Shown here: positions 44,429-52,260 of the stretch, piece by piece
How positions within the stretch are numbered: position 1 is the stretch's first letter
Layout: each line of letters opens with the position of its first letter
Origin: Candidatus Zhuqueibacterota bacterium
GTDB taxonomy: Bacteria; Zhuqueibacterota; Zhuqueibacteria; Zhuqueibacterales; Zhuqueibacteraceae
Direction: 5' to 3'
DNA: 64,000 nt
Assembly (NCBI GenBank): GCA_022616415.1
Contig: JAKEEU010000280.1
Span: forward strand, 17,079-81,078
The notes under the pieces: generated by a model
What the model was told of the DNA's origin: nothing
The model's input: the letters and a program-made list of their open reading frames with translations, nothing else
Databases searched by the model: none
Position numbers and translations under genes: made by a program

Positions 44429-45217
44429 ATGTTTCGACGTGTTCTGTTGGTTGGTGCTGCACTGCTGTTGAACATTAGCTCGAGCCAGGCACAAACGAAG
44501 TACGAAACCGACAACGTGCGTCTGTTTCAAACATTTTTTCAAGATACGCCGATTGCGGAAAATCCCTACGGCGAAGGTTTTTTTCAATATTCCGCTTATG
44601 ACGGCGACGTTTCGAGCATCGATCTTGCCGTGTTAGCGGGCATTCCGGTTGCCGCTCAAATTCAGCTAACCGGGGGACTGGGCTTTCGGAGCATCGACTT
44701 GCCAGCCGGAGCCGCGCAGGGCAGCCAAAGCGGCATTACCGATCTGGTGATCTCCGGGCGTTATCACGTGATGCCCGGGCCGACTGCCATATCGTTCGGC
44801 GCACTGGCGACTTTGCCGATTGGCAGTGATGAAATCGGCGAAAGCACGTTCGATTTCAGCGGATTCGGCTCACTTCGCCATAATTTGCCGAGCGGGTTCG
44901 TGATTACCGGAACATTTGGGCTCGAGTTTAATGAAGTTAAAACGACTCGATTCAATTTTAACACCGGGCGGACGGAGACGGATTCTAACCGTAATACCGC
45001 GGTGTTGCTTGCCGGCGGCATGATTTATCCGTTTCCCAGCGGTTTGAATTTGGTAACCGAGCTCAATATCCGCACGGAAGGTGATTACGTGCTTTTGAGC
45101 GGCGGCTTGGATTACAAACTGAACAGCGGCGGCCGCGTTCGCGGCGGCATTGGCATCGGCCTCGACGATGGCGCACCGAATTTTACCATCCGCGGCGGCT
45201 ACTTTTTGGAATTCTAA
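44429..45217 (+). CDS. Putative outer membrane protein
   Basis: 262 residues. Signal peptide MFRRVLLVGAALLLNISSSQ, then AQ. The remainder is Gly/aromatic-rich with many short strands, ending in a barrel-like RGGYFLEF. AAGGAGATTGAG precedes the ATG at 44429; the frame is open upstream over the repeat. No named family recognised. Confidence 0.75.
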   Translation: MFRRVLLVGAALLLNISSSQAQTKYETDNVRLFQTFFQDTPIAENPYGEGFFQYSAYDGDVSSIDLAVLAGIPVAAQIQLTGGLGFRSIDLPAGAAQGSQSGITDLVISGRYHVMPGPTAISFGALATLPIGSDEIGESTFDFSGFGSLRHNLPSGFVITGTFGLEFNEVKTTRFNFNTGRTETDSNRNTAVLLAGGMIYPFPSGLNLVTELNIRTEGDYVLLSGGLDYKLNSGGRVRGGIGIGLDDGAPNFTIRGGYFLEF

Positions 45218-45226
45218 TCGCAGCGT

Positions 45227-45260
45227 AAAGGGCTTCGAGAAACTCGGAGTCCTTTTTATT
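45227..45260 (+). terminator. Rho-independent terminator
   Basis: Stem AAAGGGCTTCGAG with CTCGGAGTCCTTTTT, short loop, T-run. It follows the outer membrane gene by 10 bases. A perfect palindrome TTACACGCGTGTAA comes just after (45263-45276). Confidence 0.8.
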
Positions 45261-45297
45261 TGTTACACGCGTGTAAAAATTGTTGGCGGAAAAAGAC

Positions 45298-45326
45298 TTG
45301 CAATAAACCCGAAAAACTCATATATT
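45298..45326 (+). promoter_or_regulatory. Sigma-70-like promoter for holA
   Basis: TTGCAA (45298-45303), 17 bases, TATATT (45321-45326). It lies 59 bases before holA and just after a terminator. Confidence 0.6.
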
Positions 45327-45384
45327 TTATAGTTTGTGATCGTAGGCTGATTTTCAAGAGCGTGACCATCTTTTCACCTATTCA

Positions 45385-46425
45385 ATGAAGTACGACGAAT
45401 TTTTGGAAGACGTGCAAAACGGCCGTTTTAAACCGGTTTATTTTTTTGCCGGCGATGAAACCGGCTTCATCGACGAAGGCGTCGAGTTGTTGTTCCAAAA
45501 ATTGGTCACGCCGGAAATCCGCGAATTTAATCTCGATATTTTTTACGGCAGCGAGGCGGGCGCCGACCGGGTCATTGACAGCGCCACGAGCTTTCCGATG
45601 ATGGCGCCGTATCGCGTGGTGCTGCTGCGCGAGGTGCAAAAGCTGCCGGCCGGCGATTTGGAAGCGCTGGCGAAATATGCCGGCCATCCCAGCCGCACGA
45701 CGTATTTGATCATCAGCATGCGCGACAAAGATTCGCGCAAAAAGGGCATCGAGGCGCTGCGCAAAGCCGGCGCTTATGTCGAGTGCAAGCCGCTGTACGA
45801 AAATCAAATCGTGCCGTGGATTCAGAAGTACGTGCGTCGCCTCGGCATGAGCATCACCGGGCCGGCGGCGCAATTGCTCGCCAGTGAAGTGGGCGCTGCG
45901 ACGTCCATGCTGCGGAGCGAGATCGAGAAGATTCAAGTTTATATTGGGGCCAACGCCCGCAAGGCAGACGCCCGCAGGGAAATCACCGAGGATGACGTGC
46001 AGGCTGTGGCCGGTTTTCGCAAAGAATACTCGATCTTTTCTTTGCAAGACGCCGTCGGCGCGAAAGACATGGCCGCGGCTTTGCGGATACTGGAACAATT
46101 GCTGCCAAACACGAGCGCCGGCGCGATTATCAGCGGCTTGGCGAGATATTTCGGCCAATTGCACCTGGCGCACGGTCTGCCGGCCCGCAAGGATCAGGCG
46201 CTGCTGGCGGAAAAAGCCGGCGTTCACATGTTTTTTGCCGAGCGTTTGCAACGGGCCGCGCAAAATTATCTGCCCGCCGAAGTCGGCAATGCGCTCGAAG
46301 TGTTGCTACAAACCGATTATCTGCTCAAAACCCAGGGCGTCGCGGAAATGCTGGTGATGCGTCTCATGCTGATCGCGATCGTGCGCTGTCTGGCGCCAGC
46401 CTACTTGCCCCAAATTAACCAATAA
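45385..46425 (+). CDS. holA: DNA polymerase III delta subunit
   Basis: A 346-residue clamp-loader subunit. MKYDEFLEDVQNGRFKPVYF, GDETGFIDEGVELL near the start and the helical LLQTDYLLKTQGVAEMLVMR near the C-terminus are HolA features. The usual P-loop is not expected in delta. It has its own promoter. Confidence 0.92.
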   Translation: MKYDEFLEDVQNGRFKPVYFFAGDETGFIDEGVELLFQKLVTPEIREFNLDIFYGSEAGADRVIDSATSFPMMAPYRVVLLREVQKLPAGDLEALAKYAGHPSRTTYLIISMRDKDSRKKGIEALRKAGAYVECKPLYENQIVPWIQKYVRRLGMSITGPAAQLLASEVGAATSMLRSEIEKIQVYIGANARKADARREITEDDVQAVAGFRKEYSIFSLQDAVGAKDMAAALRILEQLLPNTSAGAIISGLARYFGQLHLAHGLPARKDQALLAEKAGVHMFFAERLQRAAQNYLPAEVGNALEVLLQTDYLLKTQGVAEMLVMRLMLIAIVRCLAPAYLPQINQ

Positions 46426-46530
46426 GATCGATTTTAAGCTTTTTTATTCATTTGAAAATGAAAAATTTTGTCTGGTTGGATTTCTTATTCGTTAATCGGG
46501 GTTTACCCTCTTCCGAAGGAAGGAAGATGA

Positions 46531-47130
46531 ATGGCGGAGCCTCTGCGCAAATCTGAAACCCAAATCAGTGACGAAGATCTGATCGAAAAATTCCAGCGCG
46601 GAGACATTTACGCGTATGAATTGATCGTCAAACGCTACAAGGATCAGTTGCTGAATTTCGTCTACCGCTTTCTCGGCAATCACGAAGAAGCCGAGGACGT
46701 GGTGCAAGAAACCTTTCTGCGGGTTTATCGCAACCGCCACGCCTACCAGCGCGTGGCCAAATTCTCGACGTGGATTTACACCATCGCCGGCAATCTGGCG
46801 CGCACCGAGCTGCGCCGGCGCAATCGCCGCCGGATTTTTTCCCTCTCCAGCATGGGGGTGGAAGACAAGGAGTACGAAATTTCCGACGACGTGCTCAGCC
46901 CGGAGCGGCACACCAACACGGTGTTGAGCGAGGAGATCATCCAAAAGGAGATCAACAAGCTTTCCCCCAAATTTCGGGAAGTCATTATTTTGCGTGATAT
47001 TCAGGAACTTTCTTACGAGGAAATCAGTAAGATTATCCGGGTTCCAATAGGAACGGTCAAGTCGCGCGTCAATCGTGCGCGGCTGCGACTGCAAAGCCGC
47101 CTGAAGCATCTGTTCGACAAAAGCAAGTAA
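46531..47130 (+). CDS. ECF RNA polymerase sigma factor
   Basis: A 199-residue sigma-E-like factor. Region 2: AYELIVKRYKDQLLNFVYRF, AEDVVQETFLRVYRN and FSTWIYTIAGNLARTELRRR. Region 4: KFREVIILRDIQELSYEEIS, then IGTVKSRVNRARLRLQ. GAAGGAAGG precedes the ATG. First gene of the sigma, anti-sigma, HtrA-like operon. Confidence 0.95.
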   Translation: MAEPLRKSETQISDEDLIEKFQRGDIYAYELIVKRYKDQLLNFVYRFLGNHEEAEDVVQETFLRVYRNRHAYQRVAKFSTWIYTIAGNLARTELRRRNRRRIFSLSSMGVEDKEYEISDDVLSPERHTNTVLSEEIIQKEINKLSPKFREVIILRDIQELSYEEISKIIRVPIGTVKSRVNRARLRLQSRLKHLFDKSK

Positions 47131-47193
47131 GTGTCGTTCAACTCAAATAAAAAAGGAGTAAGGTCGTTCAACTTGCTACTCTGAAGGTTGCGT

Positions 47194-47799
47194 ATGAAAA
47201 ATTGCGAGAGGTTTGTTGGACTTCTCTCGGATTACGCCGATAGCACGATGGCGTCCGCAGAGAAGAGTGAATTTGCTGCCCATCTGAAAGAGTGCGCTGA
47301 ATGTCGCTCTGCCGCCGAGGGGGTCGTTAATCTACGCCGGAATCTTCGCCGGCTGCCCGCGCTGCAAACGTCGCAAGATTTTGAGACGATCTTGCGCACG
47401 CGGATCAAGCTTGATCGCCGGACCCACGTGGCGCCAATATGGAATATGCGCTACGCCAGTTCGCGCCGATTAGCCACCTATTCTGCCGCTGCCGCTCTTG
47501 CCGTGGTCTGTGTGTTTTATCTGTGGCAGCGCCTGTCGGCTGATTCGCTCCCAGGCTCGCCGTCAAGTCTCACCGTTTCCCAGATGCAGATCGCTCCAAA
47601 CCAAGTCCTGCCTTCCGTCTCACCCGCTAAAATCCTTTACACCTTAGACAAGATCACCCCGCAATTATGGCCCAATCTCGGCATTACCCGCAAGGGCGCG
47701 GCGCGGCCTTCTTCGTCGGTGTCAAAGGATTCGGTGCAGGCCACTCCACCGGCGCGAACCGAGGCCACGCCGGTTTCACATAAGCCGATCACTTTCTAA
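47194..47799 (+). CDS. Anti-sigma factor with ZAS motif
   Basis: 201 residues. The zinc anti-sigma motif is HLKECAEC, within the typical LLSDYADSTM...FAAHLKECAECR (about 9-41). A single membrane helix follows (YSAAAALAVVCVFYLW) and then a Pro/Ser-rich periplasmic tail. This is the RseA-like layout: it would hold the upstream sigma factor until cleaved. ATG at 47194 is preferred to a TTG at 47188. Confidence 0.9.
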   Translation: MKNCERFVGLLSDYADSTMASAEKSEFAAHLKECAECRSAAEGVVNLRRNLRRLPALQTSQDFETILRTRIKLDRRTHVAPIWNMRYASSRRLATYSAAAALAVVCVFYLWQRLSADSLPGSPSSLTVSQMQIAPNQVLPSVSPAKILYTLDKITPQLWPNLGITRKGAARPSSSVSKDSVQATPPARTEATPVSHKPITF

Positions 47800-47805
47800 C
47801 CGGAT

Positions 47806-49056
47806 ATGGTTGTGGAACCTGTGCGATTTCTTCCCGAATGCGCCGCCAATTTTTCGCTGCCCATGCGGTCACAAAATTTTTGGACGAAACCGGGCCTTTT
47901 GGCCGCGGCGCTATTTAGCTTGTGGGCAAACAGTGTAGCGGCGCAAACGTTGCTGACGGCGCTCGAGCAGGATATGCGCCATCTCGTAGAAGTTGCCAAG
48001 CCTTCGGTGGTGACGATTATGGCGGCGACTGCCACTGTGAAAAAAGAAGGCGGCGGACTGTTCGGCTTGTTTCGCGGCCGCGAGAGCGAAACGCCGGAAG
48101 TCAAAATCGGCAGCGGCCTGATCGTGAGCAGCGACGGCTTCGTCGTCACCAAAGAATCCGTGGTGCGCGAGGCCAGCCAGATTGAAATTGTCCTCGTCGA
48201 TGGCCAGTCGATGCGGGCAGAGCTGGTGGCGTTGGATTCTTTAAGCGACGTGGCCGTGCTCAAAGTGAATGGCGATAGATTGACCCCGGCGCGCATCAGT
48301 GACGCGGGGGCCGTGCAAGCCGGTTCGTGGGTGGCGGTAATCGGCAACGCGCTGGGCATGCCGCAGGCCGTTTCCGTCGGCGTCGTCAGCGCCCTCCATG
48401 AAAGCGGCGTGATCCAAATCTCGGCCAACGTCGACCCGGGCAGCAACGGCTCGCCGATTTTTAACGCCGAAGGCAAGGCGGTCGGCATCGTTTCCGGGCG
48501 CATGGGACTCGGGCCCGATGGCAATATACCCGAGAATTTTTTCAGTTGCACGGCGTTGGTCTATCCATTGGCGCACTGCCTGCCGCGGCTGCGCGAGATC
48601 GTGCGCCGCTATTACGAAACGCGCGGCTGGCTCGGCGTCCGCGTTGTGGCCGATGCCAACGACCAGCGGCTTCCGAAAGTGTTGAGCGTCATCAAAGACA
48701 GCCCGGCGGAGCGGGTGGGGATGCAAGTGGGCGACGTGATTACGCATTTCACCGGCCAACCCATCGAATCGTTTCAGAAGCTGCCGGAAATGGTTGCCGC
48801 TTGCCGTCCGGGCGCCAGCGAAAACTTGCGGGTGGTGCGGGGGGATAGCGTCATCAATTTCAATATTCAAATCGGCCAACAGACGCCAGCGGCGCTCGCT
48901 GAGCTGCAACCGGAACCGGAGACGATTGCCGGTTCGGATGACAGCAAGCCGTCCATTCAAGAAAAATTTAAATTGGAAAATCTGCTGATTCACCGGCGCA
49001 TCCAGGCGCTGGAAAGAGAACTGCAGTATTTGCGCAGCTTGCAACAAAAACCTTGA
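47806..49056 (+). CDS. HtrA/DegP-like protein lacking catalytic residues, with PDZ domain
   Basis: 416 residues. A signal peptide (LLAAALFSLWANSVAAQ), a trypsin-like chymotrypsin-fold domain (about 95-250), a PDZ domain (about 275-350: LSVIKDSPAERVGMQVGDVI), and a coiled-coil tail. The catalytic His (family TNxHVV) reads TKESVV: Ser118. The Asp is kept (LSDVAVLKV, Asp148). The Ser of GNSGGP reads GSNGSP: Asn214. Two of three catalytic residues are changed, so it is probably a pseudoprotease or scaffold. It follows the anti-sigma gene by 6 bases. The start could be the ATG at 47863. Confidence 0.88.
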   Translation: MVVEPVRFLPECAANFSLPMRSQNFWTKPGLLAAALFSLWANSVAAQTLLTALEQDMRHLVEVAKPSVVTIMAATATVKKEGGGLFGLFRGRESETPEVKIGSGLIVSSDGFVVTKESVVREASQIEIVLVDGQSMRAELVALDSLSDVAVLKVNGDRLTPARISDAGAVQAGSWVAVIGNALGMPQAVSVGVVSALHESGVIQISANVDPGSNGSPIFNAEGKAVGIVSGRMGLGPDGNIPENFFSCTALVYPLAHCLPRLREIVRRYYETRGWLGVRVVADANDQRLPKVLSVIKDSPAERVGMQVGDVITHFTGQPIESFQKLPEMVAACRPGASENLRVVRGDSVINFNIQIGQQTPAALAELQPEPETIAGSDDSKPSIQEKFKLENLLIHRRIQALERELQYLRSLQQKP

Positions 49057-49060
49057 GTTT

Positions 49061-49089
49061 GTAACGCAGACAGCCTGTCTGCGCGCAAC
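49061..49089. repeat. GTAACGCAGACAGCCTGTCTGCGC hairpin
   Basis: CAGACAG with CTGTCTG around CC. Family of CAGAC/GTCTG hairpins; lies just after the HtrA-like gene. Confidence 0.7.
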
Positions 49090-49155
49090 CCCTGTTGTAA
49101 TGTTTGCGCAGGATAAAACAAAACATTAACTGAAACAGAGGAGTCAAATCTCAAC

Positions 49156-49362
49156 ATGGCTAAAAAGGATAGCAGTTTTCAGGCAAAAGTGGCCAAGACG
49201 GCCGCAGGCGCCGATGCCTTTGCCAAAAAATGTCCGAAATGCGGCGACCCGATTCATCCGGTGCAGCTCGTGGTTTCCGAGCGCACGGCGAAAGGCTCTT
49301 GGAAGTACAACGAGCGTTATGTTGGCGCGTGCAAGTGTACGTCGAAGGAAATCTATGGGTGA
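49156..49362 (+). CDS. Small zinc-ribbon protein
   Basis: 68 residues: a basic N-terminus (MAKKDSSFQAKVAKTAAGAD), CPKCGDPIHPVQLVV and a C-terminal ACKCTSKEIYG that could complete a zinc site. GAGGAG lies 12 bases before the ATG. It precedes the microcompartment vertex genes; no function is assigned. Confidence 0.7.
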   Translation: MAKKDSSFQAKVAKTAAGADAFAKKCPKCGDPIHPVQLVVSERTAKGSWKYNERYVGACKCTSKEIYG

Positions 49363-49424
49363 AGCGTAAAAAGTAAAACGTGAAACGTAAGATTAGCCAC
49401 TCATCTTTTATCCCACGGGCGTTG

Positions 49425-49502
49425 TTGTCCGGGCGCTTTGGTTCGAGTTTTAAAAAAGTTTTGACTTCAATCAAGCTTGATGAACGCAGCGTCCGGACGG
49501 TT
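49425..49502. repeat. CCGTCCGGACGCT-type inverted repeat, copy 1
   Basis: TTGTCCGGGCGCT on the left and AGCGTCCGGACGG on the right. The right end, with TCAAGC and GCAGCGTCCGGACGGTT, matches the element at 61217-61319. It reaches to within 41 bases of the vertex-gene start. Confidence 0.7.
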
Positions 49503-49542
49503 GTTTCAAAGGCCAATTTTTTCGAGACGAGAGTAATATTCC

Positions 49543-49809
49543 GTGATCTTAGCGCGCGTAATCGGCACGGTCTGGGCGACCCGCAAAGACGAGAAGCTGC
49601 AAGGCTTGAAATTGCAAATCGTGCGCCCGGTGACTTTGGAGTATAAAGACCGCGAGGGCTTTCTCGTCGCGGTCGATGCCGTCGGCGCCGGCGCCGGTGA
49701 GATCGTGCTCGTCGTTCAAGGCAGCTCGGCCCGGCAAACCGTTGCCACCGAAGGCAAGCCGGTCGATGCCACGATCATGGCGATCGTGGATAAGCTTGAT
49801 GTGACGTAA
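49543..49809 (+). CDS. EutN/CcmL bacterial microcompartment vertex protein 1
   Basis: An 88-residue pentamer-forming BMC-P protein: MILARVIGTVWATRKDEKLQ (G-x-V-W-A-T-R-K), DAVGAGAGEIVLVVQGSSAR and DATIMAIVDKLDV. These proteins cap the vertices of microcompartments. GTG start with GAGAG upstream. No shell hexamer (BMC-H) gene is seen in the window. Stop codon lies in the following hairpin. Confidence 0.9.
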   Translation: MILARVIGTVWATRKDEKLQGLKLQIVRPVTLEYKDREGFLVAVDAVGAGAGEIVLVVQGSSARQTVATEGKPVDATIMAIVDKLDVT

Positions 49810-49833
49810 CCCAGACGGCTCGTCTGGCCACGC
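49806..49833. repeat. GTAACCCAGACGG...CGTCTGG hairpin
   Basis: CCAGACGGCTCGTCTGG; it contains the stop codon of the vertex gene. CAGAC/GTCTG family. Confidence 0.7.
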
Positions 49834-49881
49834 TAATATATTGGGCAAAAGAGAAGTTTGAATGTAACAGGGCTGGGATGA

Positions 49882-50160
49882 ATGTCAACAATTCAAAGAA
49901 TCCGGCAGAAAATCCTCGACAAAGATTACTACATGATTTGCGAATTTTGTGGAGGCCAGACTACGAAGAAGAAAGTAAAGAGGCAACATTGGCTTCACGG
50001 CAAGCTGTACATCGTAGAGAATGTAGACGCCGAAGTATGTATGGAATGTGGCGAAAGATATTTTCACGCACGTACACTTGATGAGATCGACCGCCTTTTA
50101 GGTGACGAGCACGATATAAAAGATCGAATCGAAGTCGAAGTGGTAAGTCTACAAGAATAG
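49882..50160 (+). CDS. YgiT-type zinc finger protein
   Basis: 92 residues. CEFCGGQTTKKKVKRQHWLH and VCMECGERYFHARTLDEIDR match YgiT-type zinc fingers, usually the antitoxin half beside a DUF4258 toxin. No toxin is adjacent. The start is either ATG 49882 or ATG 49933 (MICEFCGG, the family's usual start). It lies between two vertex genes, an odd place for such a protein. Confidence 0.75.
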   Translation: MSTIQRIRQKILDKDYYMICEFCGGQTTKKKVKRQHWLHGKLYIVENVDAEVCMECGERYFHARTLDEIDRLLGDEHDIKDRIEVEVVSLQE

Positions 50161-50220
50161 AAAAACGCGCGAAGCTGCGCTTAATAGAAATACGTCAAGC
50201 TCTTAAGTTGGCATAACCTC

Positions 50221-50487
50221 ATGTTCCTCGCCCGCGTTATTGGCACCATTTGGGCCACTCGCAAAGACGAAAGCCTGGTTGGCACGAAAATGCAGCTCAT
50301 CCAGCCCATCGACCGGTTTGCGAAAAATATCGGCGAGCCCCTCGTCGCCATCGATACCATCGGCGCGGGACAAGGCGAAACGGTTTATTACGTCACCGCG
50401 CGCGAAGCCTCCATTCCCTTGCGCCATGCGCTCTCACCTGTGGATGCTTCAATCGTCGGCATCGTCGATGTCATTGAGAATTATTGA
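50221..50487 (+). CDS. EutN/CcmL bacterial microcompartment vertex protein 2
   Basis: Second BMC-P protein of 88 residues: MFLARVIGTIWATRKDESLV, DTIGAGQGETVYYVTAREAS, DASIVGIVDVIEN. It is clearly paralogous to the copy at 49543-49809. Ends 12 bases before rdgB. Confidence 0.9.
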   Translation: MFLARVIGTIWATRKDESLVGTKMQLIQPIDRFAKNIGEPLVAIDTIGAGQGETVYYVTAREASIPLRHALSPVDASIVGIVDVIENY

Positions 50488-50499
50488 GAGGAATCCCCG

Positions 50500-51090
50500 T
50501 TGATCTCCCAGCTCGTTCTCGCCACGCGCAACCAGGACAAAATCATCGAAATTCGCGAAGCGCTTGCCGATTTGCCGATCGCAATCTTGAGCGCGGCTGA
50601 TTTCCCGGCTGCGCCCGAAGTCATCGAGGACGGCGAAACGCTGGAAGCCAATGCCATCAAAAAAGCGCTGGCGATTCACCGCCACACCAACCTCCCGGCG
50701 GTGGCGGACGACACCGGCCTGATGGTCGATGCGCTCGACGGCGCGCCCGGCGTTTACTCGAGCCGCTTTGCCGGGCCAAACGCGACATATAGTGATAATG
50801 TCAAAAAATTGCTGCGATTGATGGAAGGCATTCCCGTGTCGCAACGCACGGCAGAGTTTCGCAGCGTCATGGCGCTGGCTGTGGATGGCAAAACCTATTG
50901 CGTGGATGGCAGATGCCGCGGCGAGATCACTTTCGCCCCGCGCGGCAACAGCGGCTTTGGCTACGATCCGATTTTTTTCGTGCCCGAATCAAGCAAAACC
51001 TTTGCCGAGTTGTCCATTGCTGAAAAAAACCAGATCAGCCATCGCGGCCGCGCGCTGGAAGCGTTCAAAGCGTTGTTGCTCAGCACGTAA
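50500..51090 (+). CDS. rdgB: Non-canonical purine NTP pyrophosphatase (RdgB/HAM1)
   Basis: A 196-residue enzyme that hydrolyses dITP/XTP to keep them out of DNA. LVLATRNQDKIIEIREAL (substrate loop), VADDTGLMVDALDGAPGVYS and GRCRGEITFAPRGNSGFGYD PIF are conserved. TTG start with GAGAGGA upstream. It closes the cluster with the vertex genes. Confidence 0.95.
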   Translation: MISQLVLATRNQDKIIEIREALADLPIAILSAADFPAAPEVIEDGETLEANAIKKALAIHRHTNLPAVADDTGLMVDALDGAPGVYSSRFAGPNATYSDNVKKLLRLMEGIPVSQRTAEFRSVMALAVDGKTYCVDGRCRGEITFAPRGNSGFGYDPIFFVPESSKTFAELSIAEKNQISHRGRALEAFKALLLST

Positions 51091-51103
51091 CTCGGCGCCA
51101 ATC

Positions 51104-51550
51104 TTAGGTACCTCCCGCCAAGCGCTGATCGAGTTGTTCAAGGACTATCGGCCATGCCTGTTCATGTTTGTCCCTCGACTCTTCATCCGGAAAGCCGGCG
51201 TGGACGAGTCTTAATTGCGTTCCACCATCATGAGGTGTGAAGTCGACCGTTACAATCGTCTCAGCCCCTTTCGTGCCGCCCGCTCCGGTAAGCCACGTCA
51301 GCTTGACAAGCCGATCAGGCCTGAGTTCTAAAAATCTGCCGTAGTGTGGATAACGTTCGCCCTCAAAATGTGTCTCGAAGAAGTAAGGGACGTTGACCTC
51401 GGGTTTCATCAACACGGTGCCCGGTGCTGCAAACCAGAGATCGAACTTTTCCGTCCAAGCTTGGTAAAGCACGCTTGGCGATGCCGCCATAGTGCGTTCG
51501 ACCGTTAGCTGAAACGGCCTCGATGAAAGATCGGGCTGTATAACTGACAT
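51104..51550 (-). CDS. SRPBCC/AHSA1-domain protein
   Basis: A 148-residue START/AHSA1-like protein: FQLTVERTMAASPSVLYQAW TEKFDLWFA, then TIVTVDFTPHDGGTQLRLVH and HEQAWPIVLEQLDQRL. The fold binds hydrophobic ligands; its function is not defined. It is convergent with rdgB. Confidence 0.85.
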   Translation of the reverse strand: MSVIQPDLSSRPFQLTVERTMAASPSVLYQAWTEKFDLWFAAPGTVLMKPEVNVPYFFETHFEGERYPHYGRFLELRPDRLVKLTWLTGAGGTKGAETIVTVDFTPHDGGTQLRLVHAGFPDEESRDKHEQAWPIVLEQLDQRLAGGT

Positions 51551-51687
51551 GGTTCCTCCTTTCTGTGCCCAACGCTGGCGTCTTTACGGCTGCTGGGCGA
51601 GATAACGGTTGATAAAAATCGGCCGTTTAAATTTACCATTCATGAAATTCATGTTTTTGCCCCACAGTTCGTAGCACGCGTTAATCC

Positions 51688-52176
51688 TTATTTCTTCTCC
51701 GATTTAAGAATGTCAGTGTGGCTTAAAGAAGCCATAAGTCTCTCTTCCGCTTCCTTTAGATATTCGATGCATTCAACATCTTCACGATCGGTGCTCGGCG
51801 GCGTGCTAAACCAAGCTTCCAGAATTTCTTTGGCAACTTGCTCCGACACGGCGCGCAAGCTCATAGCCAGAATATTCGCGTCGTTCCATTTACGCGCTCC
51901 CCTGGAGGTCTCGGCATCGTGACACAGCGCGGCGCGAATTCCTTTAACCTTGTTTGCCGCTAAACTAATGCCGGTTCCTGTCCAACAGAACAGAACGGCT
52001 TGATCATAATTTCCAGTTGAAACTTTTTCTGCCACTTCCACTGCGACCTGAGACCACAAAGCCGGCGCTTTAACCAATGCACCGAAGATTTCAACTTCAT
52101 GCCCCATTTTCTTGAGTTCATCAACAACGACGTCGGTGAGATGGGTTTTCATATCACTGCCAACGGCGATTTTCAT
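51688..52176 (-). CDS. RpiB/LacA/LacB-family sugar-phosphate isomerase
   Basis: 162 residues: MKIAVGSDMKTHLTDVVVDE, then FCWTGTGISLAANKVKGIRA ALCHDAETSRGARKWNDANI. It belongs to the RpiB/LacAB fold, with a Cys in FCWTGTG. The usual DHAG motif after the first strand reads SDMKTH, so it is a divergent subgroup and its substrate need not be ribose 5-phosphate. A terminator lies just upstream, so it is transcribed separately from the membrane gene at 52261. Confidence 0.85.
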   Translation of the reverse strand: MKIAVGSDMKTHLTDVVVDELKKMGHEVEIFGALVKAPALWSQVAVEVAEKVSTGNYDQAVLFCWTGTGISLAANKVKGIRAALCHDAETSRGARKWNDANILAMSLRAVSEQVAKEILEAWFSTPPSTDREDVECIEYLKEAEERLMASLSHTDILKSEKK

Positions 52177-52197
52177 CTTTTCACCTATTTTGCTTTT

Positions 52198-52236
52198 TAA
52201 AAAGCTCCGCGCCCTCCATCGCGGAGCTTTGTTTTT
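52198..52236 (-). terminator. Rho-independent terminator (minus strand)
   Basis: Read leftward: AAAGCTCCGCG, loop, CGCGGAGCTTTTT. It ends the membrane-protein transcript before the isomerase gene. A T-run on the other strand makes it possibly bidirectional. Confidence 0.85.
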
Positions 52237-52260
52237 CGAAAAATTTTTACGCCAAAACCA

